Assembly: GCA_002633005.1 (NCBI GenBank)
Contig: NMRA01000368.1
Span: 110,166-174,165 of the forward strand
Direction of reading: 5' to 3'
Source of the DNA: Phoronis australis
Taxonomy: Eukaryota; Phoronida; Phoronidae
DNA length: 64,000 bases
In this document: positions 59,901 through 64,000 of the stretch, in pieces
Numbering within the stretch: position 1 is the first letter of the stretch
How the letters are laid out: each line of letters starts with the position of its first letter
The notes under the pieces: model-generated
The model's database searches: none
What the model was told of the DNA's origin: nothing
Seen by the model: the letters and a program-made list of their open reading frames with translations, nothing else
Position numbers and translations under genes: made by a program

Positions 59901-62085
59901 TTTGAAAACAGTACGCTCGGCGTGTCACGCGCACGTGTCATTTCCTAAATTTTTGCGACATCTCTCAGAAGATGGTGATATCTGGGCAGCAGCAAAATTT
60001 CTTCTGAAATTCTGTTTTTCGGTATCAAAATTCTAAAAACTTATAATGAAGTGAAACCAGTTCCGATAATTTGTTGTGACGTATACGCAACCTTGTGAAA
60101 GAACAACAATTGATTGAAGAATTGAGGAAAAATAAACTGGCCAATAGGTGACACAATATTTCATGGTGCCAAAAGCCGTTGCTAAAGATCACTCCACAAC
60201 TTAAGCAACAGAATAATGGTAGAACGCCATTTTTTCCAACACCGTTAAATAATTTAGTTTTTATCTTACCACTTTTTTACCTACATTGGTGGAAAGTATA
60301 CCAAGGCTAGACTCAGTAACATGCTTTTTGGTGCGAGTGCGATCAACCATCATACACAAATAAAAGCCTGAATATGAGCCCCAACACGCATCAAATTAAT
60401 ACATTATCTTGTAATTATTTTTTTGCATGAAAGATTCTCGAGGCACACAGAAATAAATCTCACTACCAAAAACGCGGATTATTAATCGGGTTACGCATTC
60501 ACCGTGTGTTCAGGAGCTGACAACAGACCCACAATGCATTGGAAAAATGACAGCAGCACGGTAGATGAAACACTCCTACACAGCATAATGATCAGGCAGT
60601 GTCTCTGAAAGTGATTGCTTGTAACTTTAATAACTTCAATGTCGAGTGTTCATTTTGTGATGTCACCCGAGGCATAAAAAAGTAATCCTGTTCCTGTGAA
60701 ATGGCTAATCAGATTCACGTGAAACTTGCAGATACTATTCATCATGTGTATTTATCCTGAAAATGGTGCTGGCAACTGTCTTCAAAATCTTCCACTTTTG
60801 TGTGAGTGGCTACCAAAAATAGGACTTAATGATCTTCATGAAAAAATTAAAGTTATTAAATTGAAAATGAAATGATGATTTAGAAAACTGTAACAGTGTT
60901 TTTGAAATTTCGTCTTGAACATCACATCAAGCAATATTTGGTCTGGTAAATTTCATACCATTGTTTTACTATGAATGTTCCTTTCTATTTTGCTAAATTT
61001 TACTAAAAACACATGGTCAGGTGACCTATTTAATGATCGATTTGCAAAGAGTCAAAAATCAAATTTTGCAGACTTTCTGCTCTCACAAAACATAATACTT
61101 TTACTGGGTTAAAATATATGTAATAGTTTTGTAAATATACGACTAAATACACATTGTCAATTGTTGATAAGGTCTTACATAACGTTAAAATGTAAACAGA
61201 TTTATGAGAAAAAACGATGAGCGAGACTCTCTACACTATTACATTTGATTTGTGTCCCATACAGGTAATGCTACAGCGGTGAAAGGTGAGCCTGGCCCTG
61301 TCGGTTTACCTGGATATCAGGGTGAACCTGGACTACCTGGTTCTCCTGGACTTCCTGTAAGTAATTTGAACTATTTAAGTACCCTTTAGCACTAGACATC
61401 CACTTTATCACCTCATTATCTACTTCCTTGAGTGTTTGCTATCAGGGCTGAAAATTGTCGAAAAGAAGAATTTGGAGGATGGCCGATAGGTTTTCAGTAA
61501 AAACTTTAAATGCAGCTATACCTTAAAGAGACATTGATTTGCACAAAAAATAACGGCAAAATACCGTGTTTTTGTGATTTTAGAAGAATTCCCCATTTTG
61601 GCCAATGTGCTGATATCAAGGCTGTTGACTTCACCTGTGAAACACTGAAAATACTCCGCTGTTTATCTAATGGAATTTAGCTCCAGCAGCAGTGTCTGCA
61701 ACCATAAGGGTTTTGTGCTCAATTCCGTGATTAAGCTGATTTCAGAAAACTACTACGATGTTGTCTCTTAAGTCCAATCTGTCCTTTGTAGGACTTGAAA
61801 ATTCTTGAAATTCAAAATATGTGCAAAATAAGAAAAAGGTCATTGACACTCATTTTTTTCGTGGTGTACACCTGGGTCATCTGACAAAATTAGTTTCGTG
61901 GAGATAGGAAGTGTTTTTTCAAAATTGTATTTCAGATGTATTGTCAATTTAATGTTTTTTTGTAAACTGAGTTTATAGGGATTTATGGTTGCGTGAATTT
62001 TGATGGTCTTCTTGTTCTCCAGGGCCTCACTGGTCGTCAGGGGGAGAGAGGGGAGAAGGGAGACCGCGGATTCAAAGGAGAAATT
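32652..62085 (+). CDS. COL15A1/COL18A1-like: Multiplexin (type XV/XVIII-like) collagen gene, partial at both ends
   Basis: Gene-level entry for the exons listed separately below. Firm exons: 32652-32948, 34700-34897, 37054-37607, 38380-38451, 39545-39622, 42667-42972, 44319-44402, 51236-51410, 52712-53061, 53878-54103, 61265-61356 and 62023-62085. All introns are GT..AG and all phases match (1-1, 1-1, 1-0, then 0-0 through the hinge, 0-1/1-0 in the collagen part). Domain order is Ig-like, thyroglobulin type-1, TSPN, acidic hinge, interrupted collagen. The TSPN domain plus interrupted Gly-X-Y repeats with Ser-Gly sites is the signature of collagens XV/XVIII, secreted basement-membrane proteins carrying glycosaminoglycan chains. 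The signal peptide and 5' exons are not identified; the rest of the collagen region and any C-terminal endostatin domain lie to the right of the window. Family assignment is confident; XV versus XVIII cannot be separated, and an invertebrate probably has a single ancestral copy. Confidence 0.92.
32949..34699 (+). other. Intron between Ig and thyroglobulin exons
   Basis: GTAAGT..CAG, phase 1, 1.75 kb. Contains the family C MITE at 34085-34408 and no other element recognised. Confidence 0.8.
34085..34408. mobile_element. MITE, family C, copy 2
   Basis: 324 bp with inverted ends GGCCCTTTCGTACTAAC and GTTAGTACGAAAGGGTC (one mismatch). Internal strings (cttaactctgg, ccgcaaaacatcatcgcc) match the copy at 13547-13828. 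Non-autonomous. Confidence 0.8.
34700..34897 (+). CDS. COL15A1/COL18A1-like: Exon: thyroglobulin type-1 domain
   Basis: A 198-nt phase 1-1 exon of 66 codons encoding one entire thyroglobulin type-1 (TY) repeat. Six cysteines lie at exon residues 5, 25, 36, 43, 45 and 66, including the diagnostic CWCV motif, preceded by [10 protein letters not shown] and MKQC. This is the full six-Cys form with a normal length of about 65 residues. TY domains occur in nidogen, testican, SMOC and IGF-binding proteins; some inhibit cysteine proteases or bind growth factors, but no specific activity can be read here. Acceptor gtttcag at 34698-34699, donor GTATGT at 34898. As with the Ig exon, the symmetric 1-1 phase means the module can be included or skipped without a frameshift. 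A TY domain in front of TSPN is not found in vertebrate collagen XV/XVIII. Confidence 0.92.
34898..37053 (+). other. Intron between thyroglobulin and TSPN exons
   Basis: GTATGT..CAG, phase 1, 2.2 kb. 35730-36150 is T-rich and gives hydrophobic chance ORFs; no exon or mobile element recognised. Confidence 0.8.
37054..37607 (+). CDS. COL15A1/COL18A1-like: Exon: TSPN / laminin-G-like domain of collagen XV/XVIII type (main part)
   Basis: A 554-nt exon (phase 1 in, 0 out) encoding most of a thrombospondin N-terminal-like (laminin-G fold) domain. It starts with the [11 protein letters not shown] segment typical of multiplexins. It contains a FSILAIFKP strand, [21 protein letters not shown], the [19 protein letters not shown] segment with the first of two expected cysteines (exon residue 149), and VYVAQAG. 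These match the order and spacing of the TSPN domain of vertebrate collagen XVIII. Acceptor actgtttcag at 37052-37053; donor GTTAGT at 37608. GC content is clearly above the flanking introns. The domain is extracellular, preceding the collagen triple helix; its ligands are not deducible. The reading frame continues directly into the 38380 exon. Confidence 0.94.
37608..38379 (+). other. Intron inside the TSPN domain
   Basis: GTTAGT..TAG, phase 0. Contains the 180-bp foldback listed next. Confidence 0.8.
37991..38170. mobile_element. Near-perfect 180-bp foldback (inverted repeat with minimal loop)
   Basis: The first 80-88 bases (from ttttaaatccagaccacctc) pair with the last 80-88 (ending gaggcggtctggatttaaaa) along nearly their whole length, including inner segments gacttaggtgg / ccacctta-gtc. 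Mismatches are mostly single transitions. Either a MITE made only of its arms or a source of hairpin RNA, since the intron is transcribed. Confidence 0.8.
38380..38451 (+). CDS. COL15A1/COL18A1-like: Exon: C-terminal strand of the TSPN domain
   Basis: A 72-nt phase 0-0 exon, too short for an ORF scan but unmistakable. It reads [20 protein letters not shown] and then KGQD, completing the final beta-strand of the TSPN domain. The Cys is the partner expected for the Cys in the preceding exon, as in collagen XV/XVIII. The previous exon ends ...NKFE, so the joined protein reads [10 protein letters not shown], matching the conserved 'F-G-I-L' closing motif of this domain family. Acceptor ctgttatag at 38378-38379; donor GTAAGT at 38452. 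Confidence 0.92.
38452..39544 (+). other. Intron, phase 0
   Basis: GTAAGT..CAG, 1.1 kb; nothing recognised. Confidence 0.75.
39545..39622 (+). CDS. COL15A1/COL18A1-like: Exon: acidic hinge segment
   Basis: A 78-nt phase 0-0 exon of 26 codons reading [20 protein letters not shown] followed by NTESKS. It belongs to the low-complexity acidic, Ser-rich linker between the TSPN domain and the triple helix. It contains one N-glycosylation sequon (NAS). Acceptor tttcaatcacacag at 39543-39544; donor GTAAGT at 39623. Such linkers are poorly conserved, so homology gives no support; the call rests on splice sites, phase and composition. Confidence 0.8.
39623..42666 (+). other. Intron, phase 0, with family B repeat
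   Basis: GTAAGT..CAG, 3.0 kb. Apart from the palindromic dimer at 42197-42338 no element or exon is recognised. Confidence 0.75.
42197..42338. repeat. Palindromic dimer repeat, family B, copy 2
   Basis: Two tandem units of about 70 bp. The first runs from catgggtggcgcaccatagg to gtgctgcgccacccatg, whose ends are mutual reverse complements, so each unit can form a hairpin. The second unit ends gttgcgccacccatgaca. Same layout as 17217-17370. Confidence 0.75.
42667..42972 (+). CDS. COL15A1/COL18A1-like: Exon: long Ser/acidic hinge with basic cluster
   Basis: A 306-nt phase 0-0 exon of 102 codons. It is rich in Ser, Asp and Glu in its first half ([20 protein letters not shown], then [12 protein letters not shown]), then carries a predicted strand-like stretch (YKTFVPLQL), a strongly basic RKKKKT cluster, and an acidic end (DLDSDDL). 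No folded domain is recognised. The basic cluster could bind heparan sulphate or be a proprotein-processing site, but this is speculation. Acceptor ttctttcaagcag at 42665-42666; an alternative AG three bases upstream would add one Gln. Donor GTAAAT at 42973. Higher GC than neighbours supports coding status. Confidence 0.82.
42973..44318 (+). other. Intron, phase 0
   Basis: GTAAAT..CAG, 1.35 kb; only chance ORFs seen. Confidence 0.75.
44319..44402 (+). CDS. COL15A1/COL18A1-like: Exon: Pro-rich hinge segment
   Basis: An 84-nt phase 0-0 exon of 28 codons reading [20 protein letters not shown] followed by RPPPDQEE. Acceptor tgatccag at 44317-44318, donor GTAATG at 44403. It keeps the frame with both the preceding hinge exon and the following collagen exon. 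Its GC-rich composition stands out from the surrounding AT-rich intron. Linker function only; no domain recognised. Confidence 0.75.
44756..44827 (+). CDS. Possible basic cassette exon (low confidence)
   Basis: A 72-nt open stretch after a strong acceptor (atatttttgcag, AG at 44754-44755). It reads [20 protein letters not shown] then IKIQ in phase 0 and ends at a weak donor GTACGG at 44828. Length divisible by three and phase 0 at both ends fit its neighbours, so it could be an optional hinge exon. Against it: AT-rich codons, weak donor, and a stop only seven codons beyond, so chance is not excluded. If read through without splicing it would end the protein early. Confidence 0.3.
45692..45751 (-). 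repeat. tRNA-like segment, possible SINE head
   Basis: The minus strand starts ggcgactttggctcagcggt and continues taaatgc, closely resembling a tRNA 5' half with a Pol III A box (tggctcagcgg). A loose B-box-like string (ctcgatattc) follows about 30 bases later. No complete cloverleaf forms, so it is not called a tRNA gene. Confidence 0.35.
47406..47453 (+). CDS. Possible micro-exon in the hinge
   Basis: A 48-nt phase 0-0 candidate reading [16 protein letters not shown], after an excellent polypyrimidine tract and acceptor (ttcttttctctag, AG at 47404-47405). The donor GTTTTG at 47454 is weak, which is the main doubt. Composition is more GC-rich than its surroundings and the frame joins 44402 and 51236 without a shift. 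An optional micro-exon is the best reading. Confidence 0.45.
47690..48300. repeat. Dispersed repeat family G, copy 2
   Basis: Contains ctgttgtgccccattctggc, gacagattgtcatgaagttt, 'actgctgctgtgcccccttg' and 'gcaggctttcatgaaatctg', paralleling 30940-31260. Degenerate units of about 150-200 bp. Confidence 0.6.
49790..49841. repeat. Perfect 14-bp inverted repeat
   Basis: gcatctgattggtt (49790-49803) and aaccaatcagatgc (49828-49841) are exact reverse complements around a 24-base loop; weaker pairing (ggtcaa / ttgacc) extends outward. Both arms contain a CCAAT/ATTGG core, probably by chance. Confidence 0.7.
51236..51410 (+). CDS. COL15A1/COL18A1-like: Exon: start of collagen region, with Ser-Gly site
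   Basis: A 175-nt exon (phase 0 in, 1 out). It opens with [11 protein letters not shown], an acidic Ser-Gly motif suited to glycosaminoglycan attachment and comparable in position to the Ser-Gly sites just before the first collagen domain of vertebrate type XVIII. Eleven Gly-X-Y triplets follow ([12 protein letters not shown] ...), then a non-collagenous interruption with [13 protein letters not shown], then Gly-X-Y resumes with GEPG. Acceptor tttctcacag at 51234-51235, donor GTGAGT at 51411; the last base is the G of a Gly codon completed by the next exon. Confidence 0.93.
51411..52711 (+). other. Intron, phase 1, largely repeat-like
   Basis: GTGAGT..CAG. From about 51567 (tttaaaggagaacgccaccc) to about 52330 the DNA is GC- and CpG-rich compared with other introns and probably transposon-derived. 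It includes two 60-bp direct units (gttatcccgg-cagtggctc at 52026 and 52086). Confidence 0.6.
52712..53061 (+). CDS. COL15A1/COL18A1-like: Exon: collagen Gly-X-Y repeats with interruption
   Basis: A 350-nt exon (phase 1 in, 0 out) encoding 19 consecutive Gly-X-Y triplets after completing a split Gly, a short imperfection around GVGLPGPIG, then a non-collagenous stretch ([15 protein letters not shown]) and ten further triplets ending GIKGDA. The interruption resembles the vertebrate XVIII segment in which GVGQPG... is followed by an acidic 'DGSVLSV' stretch, which supports orthology beyond generic collagen. Many KGD/KGE triplets fit stable triple helix. Acceptor acattggcag at 52710-52711, donor GTAAAT at 53062. 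At 350 nt the exon is large for a fibrillar-type 54-nt collagen exon, as expected for non-fibrillar collagens. Confidence 0.93.
53062..53877 (+). other. Intron, phase 0
   Basis: GTAAAT..CAG, 0.8 kb; AT-rich, nothing recognised. Confidence 0.8.
53878..54103 (+). CDS. COL15A1/COL18A1-like: Exon: collagen repeats flanking a Ser-Gly interruption
   Basis: A 226-nt exon (phase 0 in, 1 out). It encodes [15 protein letters not shown], then a non-collagenous interruption with [12 protein letters not shown], then 11 Gly-X-Y triplets starting [10 protein letters not shown]. The acidic Ser-Gly in the interruption is a likely glycosaminoglycan site, matching the DMEGSG-type interruptions of vertebrate collagens XV/XVIII. 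Acceptor tctttatcag at 53876-53877; donor GTAGGT at 54104. The final G is the first base of a Gly codon completed 7.2 kb downstream. Confidence 0.92.
54417..54492. repeat. Minisatellite, 19 bp x 4
   Basis: Four tandem units of gtgtgtctatgactgatgg at 54417, 54436, 54455 and 54474; the first three are identical. Confidence 0.95.
54878..55655. mobile_element. Nested inverted-repeat element
   Basis: 54878-54945 (aggcgtgtgtaattgttttc ... catgattttggtatcattcg) pairs with the reverse complement of 55585-55655 at roughly 85% over about 70 bases. It sits wholly inside the 2-kb element, so it is either an insertion or that element's own internal hairpin. Confidence 0.65.
55778..55883. repeat. Direct repeat, 65-bp period, two copies
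   Basis: gtgctaatgattgacaggtc begins at 55778 and 55843; both are followed by 'tcttc..' and 'gaatactttgaac'. Confidence 0.85.
56663..57282. repeat. Repeated segment, copy 1 (pair of 59002-59625)
   Basis: About 620 bp, starting gtgacacctattgaagcacc, matches 59002-59625 (offset 2339 at the start) with a few percent differences and small indels. Similarity stops at agccagctagctgtat. Confidence 0.85.
57283..57482 (-). CDS. Candidate minus-strand coding segment inside a collagen intron
   Basis: On the minus strand an ATG at 57482 opens a frame beginning [10 protein letters not shown] and continuing with protein-like sequence ([19 protein letters not shown]). Two readings are possible: an unspliced ORF, or a first exon ending at a perfect GTAAGT just after SLVA, a 93-nt intron ending ttgcag, and a second exon starting DDAMFVK, which keeps the same frame. 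The region upstream on that strand (57540-58640) is CpG-rich. The ORF continues left into repeated DNA at 57282, so its end may not be original. No family is recognised. It could be a nested gene, a transposon 5' end or chance. Confidence 0.25.
57711..58830. mobile_element. 1.1-kb CpG-rich element with inverted ends
   Basis: The left end attcgctctaataagcgccc (57718) is the inverse of gggcgcttattaggacgaat (58806-58825); the right side also carries extra copies (gggcgcttattttagcgaag near 58757, gacgcttatagggg). The interior is CpG-rich (e.g. gagtgagcgagcgcgtgcgt). No transposase ORF was recognised. Confidence 0.65.
59002..59625. repeat. Repeated segment, copy 2, adjacent to an N
   Basis: Second copy of 56663-57282. 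An N at 58991, eleven bases before the similarity starts, marks a join. With 1-3% divergence, both an interspersed repeat and misplacement of an alternative haplotype are possible. Confidence 0.85.
60690..61170 (+). repeat. Dispersed repeat family A, copy
   Basis: Most complete plus copy: 'ggctaatcagattcacgtga', 'aacttgcagatactattcat', 'aaaaataggacttaatgatc', 'gatgatttagaaaactgtaa', 'gctaaattttactaaaaaca', 'ggtcaggtgacct' and 'actgggttaaaatat'. It ends within 100 bases of the acceptor of the 61265 exon. Confidence 0.65.
61265..61356 (+). CDS. COL15A1/COL18A1-like: Exon: collagen repeats with short interruption
   Basis: A 92-nt exon (phase 1 in, 0 out) too short for an ORF scan. It completes a split Gly, then reads NATAVK (an interruption with an N-glycosylation sequon) and nine Gly-X-Y triplets from [10 protein letters not shown] to GLP. 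Acceptor gtcccatacag at 61263-61264, donor GTAAGT at 61357. The frame joins 54103 perfectly despite the 7.2-kb intron. Confidence 0.9.
61357..62022 (+). other. Intron, phase 0
   Basis: GTAAGT..CAG, 0.67 kb; nothing recognised. Confidence 0.8.
62023..62085 (+). CDS. COL15A1/COL18A1-like: Exon: collagen repeats, last exon in window
   Basis: A 63-nt phase 0-0 exon of seven perfect Gly-X-Y triplets ([21 protein letters not shown]). Acceptor cttgttctccag at 62021-62022, donor GTGAGT at 62086. The charged GER/GEK/GDR run is typical of multiplexin helix. The coding region continues beyond the window, because no terminal domain or stop has been reached. Confidence 0.9.
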
Positions 62086-64000
62086 GTGAGTTGCCTACTG
62101 GAACAGCTGGTTTTAACTACAAATATTTCTTCAATCATGAATGTTCAAATCTAATGTTTTGCATGGATGTCTTTACTTACATTCTGCTTTCATTTTAAGT
62201 CATAATCATTGATCAGTTTCTGATAGGAATCATAGACCTTGGTAGATAGTACTCTTATTTTGCAAATTAGAAAATGAATTGAAATATGTTGCAGAATTCC
62301 ATGAACAGAATCAGATTCCCTTAATTCCGTCTAGTTTCTGTTACCGTGGAAAATCAGAGTCTCCGCCATTGGTAAATAACTCTGTATGACTGAAGTTATT
62401 TTAGGAAATAACTCTAAAATATCAAATGCCACAGTTTCATGTTGCATATTAAGCAGTTTTAAATGGCATAGTTTGTAACATGTTTTCAGCTCGTTTTCAG
62501 AACTTTGGGGTATCCTGGCTAAATTAGCAAAAAAGCAAGGTTTTTGTCTTGAAATATTAGTTTTCCTTGTGACAGTGCAAAGCAATCAAGTCATTTGTCT
62601 TCAAAGTTGTTAACTGATTTGATGGAACTCAGGGAGTGTTCACAATAACCCCACAGTGTACAAAACATACTGTTTTTACAAGGGAGGTGAAAGCATCTTT
62701 CCGTTATATGCTTTTGACGTCTGTCCATGCTCTTAAAGGAGACTGGCAGAGTTGAAAACTTCCTTCACGAAGAACCGTAACGGGGTTCTCGGGCTTAAGC
62801 TCAGGTGTTTTGTGCAATGGGCCAACCATGAATGAGGCCTGCGCACGTTTGATGCACCGCAAATGACATCAGGCCACCTGCACTCTGCTGTTTTCTTTCT
62901 TTGTTTTTTTGACTTAATAAAAATGGCGACGGGAAAGGTAAATTGGAACGCTTCCATTTTTGCTTTTTCACATTATTAAGGTATGGCAAAGAACCAAGAG
63001 ATTGAATATTGCCATGATTCATTGATGGGAACTTACGTACATGTAGTGTCTGACATTCACATAATTACATACTGGGCTTATGTAAATCTTGATCTGTGAT
63101 AAGTATCAACATTTGGCAATATCAATAATAGTGTGGATGTCATATGCTCGTGAAGTGTTGAGAATTACGGTATGAACATTTCCAAACTTTGGTATTTTTA
63201 TGCGCCCAGATATTTATTTGTGGGTGCCTATTGGCATCGTCTTTGTCTGTCTGTGCGTCCAGCGTCCTCAGGTGTATCTTCAAAGGTCCTCAGCGGATTT
63301 TCATTAAATTTGGCAGTTAGGTATATATTAATGAGATGATGCTATCCTTCCGTTTTTGGACGGATTTGAGGTACTTTGCGCCACCTAGAGGCCATTATTA
63401 CTGTTTCGAAGTCTGATTTTTGACGTCCGCCCTTCTATCAACTAAACTGCTGTAGGGATGATTTTGAAAATTGACATAAAATATGTTCTTACTGTTAAGA
63501 GGGCGGCTGGCTATGATTTTCCGACAACTTCAACTACTGTGGCGCCTCTTAGTGGCAGTTTTTTTGTTTTTGCACCCATGGCTGTATCTCCTAAACGCTA
63601 TACAGGAATTTTGCTGGTGTATTTATTTGAAGTTGACTACACAGGACGACTACTTTCGGACGTGTGCCCCCTAGTGGCAATGTCATTTTTTACATTTAGA
63701 TCTGTATGTTTAAAGGTTGTCTGTGGATTTTCATGAAATTTAGCAAATAAACATCTATTTGTGAGTTGGCGTTATCCTTTGGTTTTGGTTTAATTCGGGG
63801 CATTTTGCGTCACCTATTGGCCATTTTTATTGGGTTTTTTTTCTCTTTTTTTTGGCATCTGCCCCTCTGTCAACCAAACCACTCTAAGGATGATTGTGGA
63901 AAATGGCATGCAAGTTCCTAATGTGAAGATCAGGGCTGATGATGATTTAGCCACAAACTTGACAGCTGTGGTGCCTCCTTATGGCAGTATTTTTACGCCC
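62086..64000 (+). other. Start of the next intron, runs off the window
   Basis: Begins with GTGAGT. No further Gly-X-Y exon found. Around 62733-62960 lies element-like DNA beginning ttaaaggagactggcagagt, similar at its start to 51568, and containing aaaatggcgacgggaaaggt. The right end is family G. Confidence 0.65.
63190..64000. repeat. Dispersed repeat family G, copy 3
   Basis: Begins gcgcccagatatttatttgt, then tgtctgtctgtgcgtccagc, then several units with 'tttcat(t/g)aaatttggca', 'gcgccacctagaggccatta' or 'gccccctagtggcaatgtca'. Same unit logic as 30540-31380 and 47690-48300. Continues past the window. Confidence 0.6.

Larger units (their letters stand above)
54104..61264 (+). other. 7.2-kb intron packed with mobile DNA
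   Basis: GTAGGT..CAG, phase 1. In order it holds a 19-bp minisatellite, a 2-kb inverted-repeat element, the first copy of a repeated ~620-bp segment, a minus-strand candidate ORF, a 1.1-kb inverted-repeat element, the second copy of the repeated segment, and a family A copy. No collagen exon was detected inside it. Confidence 0.75.

Noticed and set aside
62932-62990. aaaatggcgacgggaaaggt as a first coding exon with donor
   Set aside because: Only five codons before the GT, inside element-like DNA and inside the collagen intron; no supporting downstream exon.

Overview
This is eukaryotic genomic DNA: AT-rich, mostly non-coding, with short exons bounded by GT..AG splice sites, many short inverted-repeat transposons (MITEs), minisatellites and single Ns at assembly joins. 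The gene content (a type XV/XVIII 'multiplexin' collagen with invertebrate-style modules) and the repeat landscape suggest a marine invertebrate, perhaps an invertebrate deuterostome. The species cannot be fixed from the sequence alone.

Layout. Positions 1 to about 32,650 hold no exon I can call with confidence. They are filled with minisatellites (951-1236, 5989-6116, 9804-10118), MITE-like elements (13547-13828, 25224-25743, 29622-29926), copies of an AT-rich dispersed repeat family ('family A') in both orientations, and two probable assembly duplications with a single N at the join. One candidate exon (24911-25094) is phase-compatible with the first certain exon. This part is either intergenic or a very long 5' intron.

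From 32,652 to 62,085 one plus-strand gene is spread over at least 12 well-supported exons. In order they encode an immunoglobulin-like domain, a thyroglobulin type-1 domain, a TSPN/laminin-G-like domain in two exons, an acidic Ser-rich hinge (three firm and two tentative exons), and an interrupted Gly-X-Y collagen region. The collagen part has Ser-Gly sites suited to glycosaminoglycan attachment and continues past the window. Every junction between consecutive firm exons keeps the reading frame. TSPN sequence, conserved cysteines, interruption pattern and Ser-Gly sites identify an extracellular basement-membrane collagen/proteoglycan related to vertebrate COL15A1 and COL18A1. The N-terminal signal peptide and the C-terminal trimerisation/endostatin region lie outside the window or were not recognised.

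The introns are rich in mobile DNA. Notable are a 180-bp near-perfect foldback at 37991-38170, a 2-kb inverted-repeat element at 54538-56520 containing a second inverted repeat, a 1.1-kb element at 57711-58830, and a repeated segment at 56663-57282 / 59002-59625. The most interesting biology is the Ig + thyroglobulin-1 front end on a multiplexin collagen.
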